64,000 nt of DNA from Prorocentrum cordatum (taxonomy: Eukaryota > Sar > Dinophyceae > Prorocentrales > Prorocentraceae), in NCBI GenBank assembly GCA_963575745.1, contig CAUYUJ010019256.1, positions 96,390-160,389 of the forward strand, read 5' to 3'. How positions within the stretch are numbered: the stretch's first letter is position 1; each line of letters opens with the position of its first letter. The position numbers were made by a program, and so were the translations under genes. A model generated the notes under the pieces. The model did no database searches and had not been told where the DNA came from. It worked only from the letters and a program-made list of their open reading frames with translations. Below, piece after piece: positions 42,085 to 52,293 of the stretch.

Positions 42085-42175
42085 AGGACGGGGGAGCCAT
42101 GGTGTCGCACTCGCTCGGCTGCAGAGCGGAGGACGGGGGAGCCACGGTGCTGCACTCGCTCGGCTGCAGAGCTCC
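42085..42175. repeat. 45-bp tandem duplication
   Basis: GACGGGGGAGCCAYGGTG and GCACTCGCTCGGCTGCAGAG, two copies. Confidence 0.9.
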
Positions 42176-42580
42176 GCTCCCCCCCCCCCCGCAGCGCATG
42201 CCCCAGGCATGGTGACGAGTCCGTGCGCCCCCGGTGCGGCGCGCCTGCCCCCCACCGGCAGCCGCGCGGGGCCTCCCATCGACGCTGCTCGTGGCGCGAC
42301 GTTCCGTTTATGGACAAGTGCCATCGCAGCAGTTTGATGCTTCGTCGTTTGCCAGCACCCGTCGCGCGCGCGAAAACATGTTGCATTCGGAGTCCACACG
42401 TCTTGCCCGACACGCGCCCTGGTGCCCCGTCCGCTTGAGACACGCAGGAGCATCCAGAGGCTCGTCGAAAAGGAGTGGGCAATGGAAAGAGCACCCCATC
42501 CCGATCTGAGAGCTGCACGGGGAATCATGCACGGCGCGTCGCAAGAAGGCCGCTTGAGGCGGCACGGCGATTACAGGCGT
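42176..42580. other. No confident gene
   Basis: Open frames on both strands by GC content only. Confidence 0.4.
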
Positions 42581-42900
42581 AAGGCGTCGCTCCGCTGGAT
42601 CTCCCAGGTGTTAAACATCATACGACAGCTGCCCAGCGGGCAGCGACCAAGGAAGGAGCGATAGTTTGGGTACGCGTAGGATCGCATTCCGCTGGATCTC
42701 CCAGGATCCTTCAAAAACTCCGATCGTTGCGCGGTCGACAGCGCCTACAGAGAGGGGAAGAACAGTTACAGCTTGGATCTGCGCACAACCGCCCTCCGCT
42801 GGACCTTCCAGGAGACCACGAAGGTGCCGACAGTTGCGCGGCTGGCGGCGCCCGAGAACCAGGGCAACAGTTTGGGCCGAACGGTGTAGGATACCAGGTC
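42581..42900. repeat. About 103-bp tandem repeat, 3 diverged copies
   Basis: CGCTGGATCTCCCAGG / CGCTGGACCTTCCAGG at 42,591, 42,690 and 42,796, each followed about 60 bp later by a GCG-CAG-GCAGCGCC-like segment. Confidence 0.75.
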
Positions 42901-42999
42901 GCTGGGCCTGCTAGCAACTCACAGTGGTGCAGTCGGCAGCGCCCAGGGAGGGAAATCATCGAATGGCCTTCGGCCAAAAAAACCCGCCACCGCGCGCGC

Positions 43000-43345
43000 G
43001 CGCGGGTCGGGGACAGGAGGCCTCTCGGGAGGCTCTTTGGGGTCTCTACGGGGACCTCTCGGGGGCCTCTCGGAGGCATCTGTAGTGTTTTTGGGGGCCT
43101 CTTAGTGAGAGTCTCGAGGGCTTCTGGGGGCTTCTCGGAGGACCTCACTATCATTTTGAGAGTGGAGGGGTCGACTGGCCATTCAATTGTCCCCTGCGGG
43201 ACCCCTCTTCTGACTGGCCTGGGGGCCTCCGGGGCCATCTTAGGGGCCTCCTGGGCCGTCTTAATGCTCTCTTGGGCAGTCTTGGGGCGATCTTTGGGGC
43301 CTCTGGGGCCGTCTTGGGTCCTCTTGGCCCTTCCTGGGGAGTAGG
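43000..43345. repeat. GGCCTCTCGG/GGCCGTCTTGGG degenerate repeat
   Basis: Irregular decamer-like units, + orientation, as at 18.4 and 31.5 kb. Confidence 0.75.
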
Positions 43346-43414
43346 GAGCTGGAGAAGGCATAACACTAACACGTTTCAGGAACTAGCGAAATCCGTGTTT
43401 GGGGCGTGCATTTG

Positions 43415-44145
43415 GGACCGCCGACCGACACGCCGAGCCCCAGTGGCCACGCACCTCGGAGTGAGGTGTTTGCCGGGGCTGCGGGGAGGGAGGGGGAGGG
43501 GACAGAGACGGCGGAGGACGAGGAGGAGGAGGACGAGGAGGAGGAGGAGGAGGAGGAGGAGGACCGTCGCCGAGCCCCGGTGGCCACGCACCCCAAAGGT
43601 TGCGAGGAGGGAGGGGGCGGGGGCAGGAGGATTACCAAACTCGCTATACGTTGAAAAGGTTTGAAGATGAGGCGGCCGTCGGAGCAATACTGGAGACTGT
43701 GAAACTGCGACAAGGAGAAGAGTTCGACTGTGAAGATCCATTATGAACCCCACACAGGGCAGGCCGCAGCCTCAAAGCAAAGGGCATGGCAGAAACTCAT
43801 CGGCCAATGGCGGAGGGTGCGGGAGGTGAGGGTGCAGAAGAAAACTCTGGAGACTGCCTGGCCGCGTAGCGATATGTGGACAAAAAAGGAGGAAGAGGAG
43901 GAGGAGGAGGAGGAGGAGGAGGAGGACGAGGCGGAGGACCGTCGCCGAGCCCAGGTGGCCACGCACTCCAGAGCCTGCGAGGAGGGACGGGGGAGGGGAC
44001 GCGGAGGAGGAGAATGAGGGGGAGGAGGAGGGGGAGGAGGAGGAGGAGGAGGAGGAGGAGGAGGAGGAGGAGGAGGAGGAGGAAGTGGAGGAGGAGGAGG
44101 AGGAGGAAGAGGAGGAGGAGGAGGAGGAAGAGGAAGAGGCGTCCC
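43415..44145. repeat. (GAG)n blocks joined by a repeated 60-bp segment
   Basis: The segment CGCCGAGCCCMRGTGGCCAC followed by GCAC and GCGAGGAGGGA occurs at about 43,430, 43,565 and 43,945. GAG triplet tracts lie at 43,513-43,562, 43,890-43,937 and 44,015-44,140. Glu- or Ser-rich frames are repeat translations. A + frame at 43,730-43,890 (YEPHTGQAAASKQRAWQKLI) is non-repetitive but unrecognised. Confidence 0.85.
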
Positions 44146-44461
44146 ATTGCCCCCTCTTGGCAGGACCCGCTGCGCCGTCTGGTGGCCCGCGGGGGCTTCG
44201 CCGACAGCCAGCCGCGGTGCGGGAAGCTGCGGCCGATGCCCGTGAGCCTGGACAGCTGCTGACCGCAGGGCGCAGGCCCACGGCGACTACTCGAGGAACA
44301 GGTACAGTCAGCCCGGATCAGTAGGTCGACCCTGCCAAATCAAGGGTACCCTTATGTCCTGTGTCTCGCGGCCCGTGCCTCCTACATTCCTATGGCAATG
44401 TGGCCCCCAGAAGGGTCTTGTGTCCTCTCGCGTGTCCTCTCCAATCAAGTCCGACTGAAGC
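44146..44461. other. Spacer
   Basis: No gene recognised. Confidence 0.4.
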
Positions 44462-44629
44462 GCCATGAACGTAAACTTGCGCAGGTCCGCGCTGATTTGT
44501 TGGACCAGCGTTGGACCCCCCGTTCTGGCGCGCGGAGCGCGCCACGTACTGCGCTGGAGGCGCAACCAGGGGGCTCCGGCACCGATCCGAGGAATCCGCA
44601 CGAGCTCTGCAAGTGCATGCTTATGCCAT
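44462..44629. mobile_element. FB-1 foldback element, copy 2
   Basis: Left arm GAACGTAAACTTGCGCAGGT then CCGCGCTGATTT; right arm GGAATCCGCACGAGCTCTGC then AAGTGCATGCTTA. The core has TTGGACCCCCC and GCGCGCGGAGCGCGC as in the other copies. Confidence 0.65.
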
Positions 44630-45110
44630 TGCCTGTTCCTCGAAATCCCCTCGACAAGATTCACCGCACAAGTGTGTTTTGCAGTTCTCTTGTCGATATG
44701 ATGTTCTGAGTTTAGGTAACATGTCGTGCCATATACTTGTTGGCGCCCACCCCCTCCAATGTCGGTCATCGTGGAACTTCCGAGTCACACCCGCTCAGAC
44801 CGCGTTTCACCCTGCTTCGATGCTGGAGGGAGGTGACGTTGAAAGGGTGACTGGGGGCGACATTGAAGGAGGCGTCAACCGTTTTTGAAGTCAACATTGT
44901 GGAGGACTGTAGTTCGTCAACCTTCATCACCTCAGCCGTCATCATCGTCGTCGTCGGGATCACCGAGGCGGCGAGGATGCCGACTCTGTCTCTCTTAGCG
45001 TTGATCTGCATATCTTGAGTAGTGGATTGATGTGGCCTGTCTTATGTTTCCGTCCTCCTCGTCCATGTCGCGTGAATCAGCCACTTATGTTTGTTCGCAT
45101 CCTTGTTCAG
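44630..45110. other. Intergenic
   Basis: The minus frame 45,011-44,766 and the + frame around 44,880-45,015 (SAVIIVVVGITEAARM) are open; neither is recognised. Confidence 0.4.
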
Positions 45111-45114
45111 CTTG

Positions 45115-45610
45115 TACAAGCTATTCCCCAAACAGTGCTCGCACGTAGGGGTTCTTAGGTCTCCTCTAAGGAACTGGGCTGGTGCGGCAATCTGGCGGCT
45201 ATGTTGTCGCCGTCGCCACCCCGTCGCCGCCTCGTCGCCGGCCGTCGTCTGGTCCGATGTGGCGGTCTGGCGGCTGTGTTGTCGCCGTCGCCACCCCGTC
45301 GCCGCCTCGTCGCCGGCCGTCGTCTGGTCCGATGTGGCGGTCTGGCGGCTGTGTTGTCGCAGTCAAATCCCCGTCGCCGCCTCGTCGCCGGCCGTCGTCT
45401 GGGCCGATGTGGCGGTCTGGCGGCTGTGTTGTCGCAGTCAAAGCCCCGTCGCCGCCTCGTCGCCAGCCGTCGTCTGGGCCGATGTGGCGGTCTGGCGGCT
45501 ATGTTGTCGCCGTCGCCACCCCGTCGCCGCCTCGTCGCCGGCCGTCGTCTGGTCCGGTGTTTAGGCGGCTATGGTACTGCCGTCGCCGACCCGTCGCCGC
45601 CTAAACTGCA
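45115..45610 (+). repeat. 75-bp GTCGCCGTCGCC minisatellite, 6 copies
   Basis: Six nearly identical 75-bp units (GGTCTGGCGGCTATGTTGTC, GCCACCCCGTCGCCGCCTCG, CGCCGGCCGTCGTCTGG), preceded by the same 60-bp flank as the 14.1 kb array (CTCGCACGTAGGGGTTCTTA, AAGGAACTGGG). 75 is a multiple of three, so all frames stay open as tandem 25-aa repeats on both strands; that alone is not evidence of coding. Confidence 0.9.
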
Positions 45611-46120
45611 CAACGTATATTGCGCTGCATATACACCACCTAGATTGCACTGCAAGTATTGCATCAGCGAGGTTGCACAACATAAACTGCACCACCGAGG
45701 TCGAACAACATGTATTGGACAACATAGATTGACCCAATAAATTGCACAGCATAGCTAGCACGGCATAGACTGGATAACATAGATTGCACCACACAGGTAG
45801 CACAACATAGATTGCACCAAATAGATTGCAGCACGTCGATTGTACTGCATATCTTGCGCACCACGTAGATTGCACCACACAGATCGCACCACATCGATTG
45901 CACCACATAGATTGTACCACAGACATTGCAGAACGTAGATCGCACAACATAAATTGCCCAACATCTATTGCACCGCATAGGTTGCTCCACATAAATTGCA
46001 CAACATAGCTTGCAACACACAGATTGCACCACATTGATTGTGCCACGTAGCTTGCACCACACACATCGCGCAACACTGATAGCCAGCAATACACTGCTTG
46101 GGGCCCACGCTGGTGACATT
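45611..46120 (+). repeat. 15-bp ATTGCACCACATAGA satellite with closing motif
   Basis: About 30 degenerate 15-bp units ending in AGCAATACACTGCTTGGGGC then CCACGCTGG, the same closing motif as at 23,890-23,924. The adjacent 75-bp minisatellite plus this satellite equals the two outer ends of the 14-24 kb array. Confidence 0.9.
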
Positions 46121-46495
46121 TCCCTGACAGGCTTTCGCTGTAGGGCTCGCATAGAGGGGAGCCCCAGACCGCCCCGTGCGGCAGGCGGTCCGGCAGTGCC
46201 GGTCCGGCAGCTGGTCGGGCAGCAGTGTCGCCGCAGGTTTCCTGACGCAGTGTCCCGGAACCGTGCTCCCGCCGCAGTGCCGGCTACATTCGGGGGTGGA
46301 AAAGTGGGGGGTGATGACTAGGGGGGGTGGATCTCATGGCGGGGGCCATGATTTTTCCCCAGATCTCAGGGCGCCTCCTCTTGTTTCATTGCGTCCCAGG
46401 CCCCCCCGCTGGGCCGCGCACATGCCGCCGGTCATGATTTGCACACCCCCCTCTTGGACACCCCCCTCCTGGCCGCTCCCGATCCATTCTTGGCT
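46121..46495. other. GC-rich spacer
   Basis: No gene supported. Confidence 0.4.
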
Positions 46496-46765
46496 CGGAC
46501 GGCCACGATCCTTTGCAGAGCAGGTCTCACGGTGCACAGAAGAGTCCCACCGGGGGGACGGGAAGCCCGAGGACGTCTGGTCCGGCGGCCGCTTCGCTCG
46601 AGACTTCCCCACCACGACTTCCGGCATCGCGCCTCCGCGCCGGCTACATGCTGGTCCGGACAGCCACGCTTTCTTCGCAGAAAGCGCCAAGGCGCACAGA
46701 AGAGTCTCACAGGGGGGCCGAGGAAGCCCGAGGATGTCTGGTCCAGCAGCCGTCTCGTTTTAGAT
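46496..46765. repeat. Direct duplication, about 110 bp, 158 bp apart
   Basis: GGACRGCCACG, TTYGCAGA, GCACAGAAGAGTCYCAC, AAGCCCGAGGAYGTCTGGTC recur at 46,498-46,605 and 46,657-46,760. Confidence 0.85.
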
Positions 46766-46914
46766 TCATTCACAAATTGTTCCCAACTCTCCTGTGCTGG
46801 GCTCTCGTTCGTGTAGAACAGAGTTCTCCTTGCGCGTCTCCTCCCGCCTCCTCCCCCTTCCTGCCTCCTCCTCCGCCTTACCTCTTCCTGCATCCTTTGC
46901 GCTCCCTCGGGGGC

Positions 46915-47785
46915 TGCGAAGTGCGCAACTCTCGCCTCTCTCCTGGGCTCCTGGGAGGCACGGCGGTGGTGAGGGCCACGCAGATCCGTTTTGAGACCTC
47001 GCGGCTCCCTCGGGGGCTGCGAAGTGCGCAACTGTCGCCAGTCTCGTGCGCTCCTCCAGGGCACGGCGGAGGTGACGGCCACGCAGATTTATTTGGAGAC
47101 CTCTCGGCTTCCTCGGGGGCTGAGAAGTGCGCAATTGTCTCCACTCTCGTGGGCTTCTGGGAGGCACGGCGGAGGTGATGGCCACGCAGATCCATTTGGG
47201 ACCTCGCAGCTCCCTGGGGGGGTGCGAAGTGCGCAACTGACGCCATTTTCGATGGTTCCCGGGAGGCACGGCGGAGGTGAGAGCCACGCAGATTCATTTA
47301 GGAGCTCGCCGCTCCCTCAGGGGCTGCGAAGTGCGCAACTCTCGCCTCTCTCGCGGGCTCCTGGAAGGCACGGCGGAGGTGATGGCCACGCAGATCCGTT
47401 TTGTGACCTCGCGGCTTCCTCGGGGGCTGCGAAGTGCGCGATTGTCGCCAATCTCGTGCGCTCCTCCGGGGCACGGCGAAGGTGAGGGCCACGCAGATCT
47501 ATTTTGAGACCTCGCGGCTTCCTCGTGGGCTGCGAAGTGCGCAATGGTCGCCACGTTCGGGGGCTCCTGGGAGGCACGGAATCCATTTGAAACCTCGCGG
47601 CTCCCTCGAGCGTTGCGAAGTGTGCAACTGACATCATTTTCGTGGGCTCCCAGAAAGCACGGCGGAGGTGAGAGCCACGCAGATCCATGTGAGACCTCGC
47701 GGCTCCCTCGGGGGCTGCGAAGTGCGCAATTGTCGCCGTTTTCGTTGGTTCCTGGGGGGCACGGCGGAGGTGAGGGTCACGCAGA
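46915..47785. repeat. About 103-bp minisatellite, 9 copies
   Basis: Units carry CTGCGAAGTGCGCAACTSTC, GGGCTCCTGGGAGGCACGGC, GGAGGTGAKGGCCACGCAGA and ACCTCGCGGCTCCCTCGG. One copy near 47,570 has lost about 20 bp. The period is not a multiple of three and frames shift between copies. The array runs directly into the coding-like exon, and its last GTGAGGGTCACGCAG could supply a splice acceptor. Confidence 0.92.
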
Positions 47786-48265
47786 AGCGTGAGGGTCCAC
47801 ACGGACAAGTACAAGGCCGCCCTTTTCCACGTCAGAGCACGCGGAGGGGCCCACGTCTTGGACGCGGCGAGGCTCGCCTTCAACGAGCCGCAGACGCCCA
47901 CCCTACTCGACTTCCGCAAGCACAAGGTCATGCGGATTGGCTTGCAAATCTCCCACGTCAAAGGGCTGACGTCGACGGCTTGCCTGGGACGGACCACGCA
48001 CCTGGGCGTCATCGCTGACGCCAGACATAAAGACGCCGATGACTTCGATGCCCCTTGGCTGCACTGCACGTCATGCTTTTGCACAGCGACGACGTCCCAC
48101 AACCTGTTGATCATCCGCGCCCCAGGCTTGGATGTCTTGTCCCGGGGGCCGCCACCGGAACGGGCAGCGCGCCTTCGGACTTTCCGCGCCCGCGCGGAGC
48201 ACTGTAGGAAGCAGTCCATGGAGATGGCGCGCGCCTTCGGCCTTGCCAAGTTCCTGCGCGACTGA
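47774..48265 (+). CDS. Terminal coding exon of an unrecognised protein (5' end missing)
   Basis: The best coding-like stretch in the window. The frame is open from 47,774 (stop just upstream at 47,771) to a TGA at 48,263-48,265. From about 47,790 it reads VHTDKYKAALFHVRARGGAH, continues with LDAARLAFNEPQTPTLLDF and LQISHVKGLTSTACLGRTTH, has a CTSCFC cluster that could bind metal, and ends in a charged helix (RLRTFRARAEHCRKQSMEMA). Codons favour G or C in the third position, amino acids are varied and no internal repeat is present, unlike every neighbouring frame. There is no ATG at its start: I infer an exon that begins at an AG (47,784 or 47,787) after an intron holding the 103-bp minisatellite. 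I do not recognise the family; no function is assigned. It could also be the intact 3' tip of a decayed gene. Confidence 0.5.
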   Translation, partial: GSRRSVRVHTDKYKAALFHVRARGGAHVLDAARLAFNEPQTPTLLDFRKHKVMRIGLQISHVKGLTSTACLGRTTHLGVIADARHKDADDFDAPWLHCTSCFCTATTSHNLLIIRAPGLDVLSRGPPPERAARLRTFRARAEHCRKQSMEMARAFGLAKFLRD

Positions 48266-49199
48266 AGGGAGGAGAACCGCAAGCGGGTCCCAGGCGAGCG
48301 TGCGCGTTGGCTGCTACTCTGACGGTGTCGCCGGCGGCGCTTGCAACGGGCGACGGCCAGCCGAATATGCAAGAGGGCGCGCTCACATGACGCCCGGCGC
48401 TGACCCAGCATTCAGCGCGCGGCGCTGTTGCATCGGAAAGCGCAGAGCGCTGGAGCTTCACGTATCCCATGGCGCTGCCTCCAGCACCCCCCTATCCCCA
48501 GGCGCCCGTCACCCCCACCGAGCAGATGGAGCGCATGGCGCCATTATTTTCACCAGTAATGACCCCCCTTGTTTTCCATCCTCCTTGTCTCCCTTGTCCT
48601 TTTTCCCCCCTTTTACTTCGGCCTCCCGTTACATGCTCATCGTCGTGTTTGTCGACGCCGCACTGTTGCGCAGTCAAGGTTGCGTAATTCCTTTTGCTAT
48701 CCAAGACGCGCGGGTGCGCGACGCGCGTGGACCAACAACATTTGCCGCAACATTTCGGACTGCTGCATGCATCGCAAATTGTTTTGTTGTGCAGAGAGTT
48801 AATATAAATCCTGGCTTCGAGAGCACAAAAGGTTGGTCACGTTTCAGGTACTTCAGGAACCGTGTTCTGGTTTCGATGCGGGCTATGTTATTGGTTCAAG
48901 CGGCCACGACCCCCTTTTTCTTGAAATTCCCCCCCCCCCCAAAAAAAAAATACTAAAGTGCTCATGGCCGCGCTCTCACGCGTGCCCCCCGTAGCCGACT
49001 TTCTACTCCTCCTGCCGCCTTCTCACTTCTGCTGTTGTTAGGGTGTTTTGCTGCGATAAATATTGTGCGGCCCATCCTGCAGTGGAGCATTATATCGTCG
49101 TCGCCACTGATCATAATCATCCTCAGCATCGTTATCGCCGTCGCTACCGAATAGCAAGTGGCTCTGCTTTTATACAGAAAACACAAAGTGACATAGGCT
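48266..49199. other. Possible 3' region, then intergenic
   Basis: No second coding segment is convincing. A + frame around 48,290-48,480 has a YSDG tetrapeptide recalling the first strand of RNase H, but nothing else of that fold follows. C10A9 runs lie at 48,931-48,951. CGCCGC/GCGCTG-rich short motifs at 48,330-48,470. Confidence 0.4.
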
Positions 49200-49339
49200 A
49201 GAGATTCTCTTTCCGCCTAATTATATGTTCGGGCGAATATGGTCCCGCCTCAGGGTGTAGGCACTAGGTCGACACATGCGTAGAGTTGCAGCGCCCAGGG
49301 CTGGTTTAACAAAGTCTCAGGTCCAGGTCGTCATTTGTT

Positions 49340-49430
49340 GCCCCACGAAGGTTGCGCGACGACGAGGATTCGAACTGCGGCCTGATCACCAATCTGTCAG
49401 GAGAGGCTTGCTTTCATTCGGTTACAGGAG
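49340..49430 (-). other. tRNA-like pseudogene or SINE head
   Basis: On the minus strand a box-A-like TAACCGAATGA (49,414-49,424) is followed 38 bp later by a perfect box B, GTTCGAATCC (49,366-49,375). Between them CCTGA and TCAGG can form an anticodon-like stem around CAGATTGGTGA, where TTGGTGA would be the loop of a tRNA-Thr(GGT) were it not for four extra bases. The T-stem pairs at only three of five positions, and the acceptor stem does not pair, so this is not a working tRNA. It fits a decayed tRNA or the head of a tRNA-derived SINE; the body would extend toward 49,200. Confidence 0.45.
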
Positions 49431-49595
49431 GGTGAGTAGGTCCGATCTGCCATCCGAGAGCTAGTATTTGCACGTGGCGCCCCTTAACAAGGGGCGCTGG
49501 TCGTGCAGTGCCGTTGTCTTTGGCTCGTTGTTTATCCCAACCCTCCCTCTGGTTGGGTTCTCGTTTTGAATCGAGCATTGTGGTTTCCATGTTCC
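49431..49595. other. Spacer
   Basis: Nothing recognised. Confidence 0.4.
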
Positions 49596-49760
49596 TCCTT
49601 CCTCCTCGTCCTCATCCTCCTCTTCTTCCTCCTCCTCCTCCTCCGCTTCGTCCTCATCCTCATCCTCTTCTTCCGCCTCTTTCTCCTCCTCCTCCTCCGC
49701 CTCGTCCTCATCCTCATCCTCTTCCTCCGCCTCTTTCTCCTCCTCTTCTCCATGTTCCTT
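49596..49760. repeat. TCC/TCATCC-rich 60-bp duplication
   Basis: CGTCCTCATCCTCATCCTCT then TCCGCCTCTTTCTCCTCC occurs twice, 60 bp apart, in a TCC-rich tract. Confidence 0.85.
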
Positions 49761-49929
49761 ACTTGTATATACGCCTACTCTGCCACCTAGCCGGCCAAAA
49801 ACGGCCCAACTCGGGCTAGAACATTTTACGGTGAAAGAACCATGCAAAGTCGACGAATTTCCGCCTCAACATGAAAATGATGCCGTGCACGATGCAAAAG
49901 TGCGAACGCGCGGCAGGAAGGAGGCGGGG

Positions 49930-50420
49930 CGCGCATCCCGCGCAGAAAAGGCCGGAATGTCGCTCTCGCCTTGGCGCCGCACTCGTGTTCCGAGGGAATA
50001 ACTGACTTCCCGCTGGGGGCGCGGCGCACATGTTTCGCACGCCCCCTCGTCGACTCGCGAGCGGGCCTCTCGCCTCGGCGCCGCGCAGACTTCGCCTGAA
50101 AGTGGCTGCCCGTCTCGCCGCGGTGCGCGCTCGTCTCTCGCCCATTCGGAGGGGGGCGCCCGCGTGGGCGGGCGCGACTTGCCGCCCTCGCCCGTGGTCC
50201 GCGCGCATGTCGCTCCGAGGTGGTGTGCCGCGTGGGCTCGGCGCGCATGGCTCGTTCGCCGAACCGCGCGCAGGCGGCAGCGGCAGCGGGGCCGTGCGAG
50301 GGCGGGCGGCGTGTCGTCCTCGCCCAGGTGCCGCGCAGCTTGTCAGTGGAAGCGGCAGTGTTGCGTCAGCGCTGCGCATGCTTCGTCTTCGCCGCGCCCA
50401 TCGGAAGTTCTGCCGGTGGC
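49930..50420. repeat. Degenerate GC-rich repeat (about 55-65 bp)
   Basis: TCGCCTYGGCGCCGCRC, GCGCGCATGT and CCTCGCC-like boxes recur irregularly. The long minus ORF across 51,309-49,816 is open because of this composition. Confidence 0.55.
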
Positions 50421-50423
50421 CGA

Positions 50424-50458
50424 CACACACGCACACACACACACACACACACACGCGC
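50424..50458. repeat. (CA)n tract
   Basis: About 15 CA units. Confidence 0.95.
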
Positions 50459-50604
50459 ACTTTACTCGGCGACCAAGCGCGCGGCGACTCTGGCAGGCGC
50501 TCCCCCCCGGCGGAGAGCGAGAGCGGCGTTCTGCCTGCACGAGGCGGCAGCCCTGGCGGCCAGCGCTCATCGCACCCAGGGGCGGGCTCGGCTGCATCAA
50601 GGGT

Positions 50605-50830
50605 CGGGGGCCCCCAGGCGGCAGGGTGGCCACGCCGTGTGGTGAGTCGGTGGGGATCCGGGGTCGCCACACGGTCTTGGCGCTCGGGTCTCTCTCCGAG
50701 GACGTGTCGGGCGACCGGGGCCTCCAGGGCCTCAAGACCGTGTGGCCACGGACCATGCGGTGAGGCCTCCTGGGGGTCCGAGATCACCGCGCGGTCTGTC
50801 ACCACACGGCTTTGGGACCCCCCGATGAGA
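50605..50830 (+). repeat. REP-C interspersed repeat, copy 2
   Basis: Same order of landmarks as the 2.5 kb copy: GCCACGCCGTGTGGTGAGTC, TCGCCACACGGTCTTGG, TCTCTCCGAGGACG, CCATGCGGTGAGG, ATCACCGCGCGGTCTGTCAC, GGGACCCCCC. Confidence 0.75.
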
Positions 50831-51326
50831 GTGACCGTTCGCTGGAGTGACATTCTCGTTTTGGTGCGCTCCCGCAGGGGTCCCCCTATGACAATGGCCT
50901 GCGCGCTGAGACGTCGCACCCCCTCGGCCCCCGAAAGCGGCGCACCGGAGGTCACTCCTGCCAAGGCTCTCTCTCTCCTGCGTGTGGCCGAGCGGGCGTG
51001 CTGAGGGGGCCTGCCGTGGCCCGGCGCACCAGGAGGGCAGGCAGGGGCCCCACGCGCGCCGCGACAACGCAGCGGGCAGCCGCCGCCTCGGTCGCAGTGA
51101 TCGTGCAACGGGCAGGCAGCGGATACTGGTTGACGGGAGCCGGGAGCAAGGTCGCACGAGGCCTGAGTGGCCCGTCCTCGAAGGCGACGAGAGGAAAGCA
51201 CCGCAGGAGGAGGGAAGGAGCAGGTTCGTCTTGCCCCCCCCCCACACACGTACACACGCGGTGCTCCTCCCCAGCGCGGCGGTGAAGAGCAACCGCCCAC
51301 ACACAGCAAAAACAGTTCCGTTCAGA
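50831..51326. other. GC-rich spacer
   Basis: No gene supported. Confidence 0.4.
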
Positions 51327-51515
51327 GCTACAGTGGAGAGACCCATGCCAAGAAGCACCATGCTTGCCTCCAGGGTGCCCTGGGTTTCTTGGGTTCGATG
51401 GTTTTGCTGTGGAGAGCGTGACGTTCCCACACCAAAAATCAATGAACGTCCTGGGGTCTCAGGGTTGGGTTTCTTGTGTAAGGTTTCTTGTGGTCGGACC
51501 CCTACTGCAACTGAT
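51327..51515 (+). repeat. REP-B interspersed repeat, copy 2
   Basis: High-identity match to 2,052-2,240. Here it is not preceded by a clear FB-1 element, only by TTCCGTTCAGAGCTACAG, which faintly recalls the right arm of FB-1. Confidence 0.8.
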
Positions 51516-51706
51516 CCAAGCCCAAGAGTACGCAAAGGGAAACGAGAGAGAGGGCCAAGGAAGCGAGCTGGGGGAGGCAGAGGGGCGGTGGACGGGGGTG
51601 GGGCGCCAGGCGGCACACCGAAGAGGCACCGCGACCAGCAGAAGAGGCCTGGCAGGCGAGCGACCAAGCAGGCACAAGTCTCGCGCCCCAAAGACAGCAC
51701 TAAGCT

Positions 51707-51864
51707 TTAAGTCGAGCATGTCCCTCTACAGGAGGAATGTTCAAGAAGAGTATAAAAATACTCTGGGGACGATGTTTCGCCTATGTTTAATCATCTTTGG
51801 GTATGTTTTGGCTGTGTCTCGGTTTCTTCCAAAGTCCGCCTGTAGGAGGACATGCCCGACCTAA
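51707..51864. mobile_element. TIR-8 element, copy 3
   Basis: 158 bp. Left end TTAAGTCGAGCATGTCCCTC, right end GGAGGACATGCCCGACCTAA. Both arms share the same CATG in place of the consensus CCTG/CAGG, so the change arose or was copied in both arms. The flanks do not show a clear 8-bp duplication. The interior has CTCTGGGGACGATG. Confidence 0.85.
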
Positions 51865-52120
51865 CACGAATTACGGCACCAGTGGGCGCGCTCGCTTTCG
51901 CCTGCCCTTCTGTTGTGGCGCGTACCCCTTGCGAGCTCGGCGGCCCAGAGAGAAGCCCAGTCGCGGCGCCAGCGGACGCGCCCGCAGTCGCACACCCTGT
52001 TCTGGTGCACCCGTGCGCCCTTCGTGGACAGGGAACCCCGACCACGGCGTCACTGGGCGCGCCCGCGGTCCCCCGTTCGTACAAATCGCATCCAGCAGTG
52101 CGTCTGAACTCGAAGAAGGA
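51865..52120. other. GC-rich spacer
   Basis: GCGCCCGCAGTCGCACACCC-type segments, loosely repeated at 52,920-53,020 (GCGTCCGCAGTCGGAC, GTTCGCAGTCGTGCC). Confidence 0.4.
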
Positions 52121-52290
52121 AAAACTCAGGAGGGGAAAAAACACATAGACACAATTATTCGTCGATTCCCTAGAAAATGTAGAAAAAATGGGAAGTGGGG
52201 GAGAAGACAAAAACCCAGAAAATATGGGGAAATATAGGGGCATCCTGTTATTTGTGTGTATTTGTTTGTGTGTCCCAGGGCCCCTTCAAA
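52121..52290 (+). repeat. REP-A interspersed repeat, copy 3
   Basis: Best match to copy 1: CAGGAGGGGAAAAAACACAT, CGTCGATTCCC, GGGAAGTGGGGGAGAAGAC, CAAAAACCCAGAAAATATGG, GTTTGTGTGTCCCAGG. Followed immediately by FB-1 copy 3. Confidence 0.8.
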
Positions 52291-52293
52291 AAA

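Noticed and set aside
45182-45604. Tandem 25-aa repeat protein
   Set aside because: The unit is 75 bp, so all frames on both strands stay open; the satellite also occurs beside the non-coding composite array.
48290-48480. RNase H start (YSDG)
   Set aside because: A four-residue match only; no later RNase H motifs follow, and the frame differs from the preceding exon.
49816-51309. 497-codon minus-strand ORF
   Set aside because: It crosses REP-C, a (CA)n tract and degenerate GC-rich repeats; no domain.
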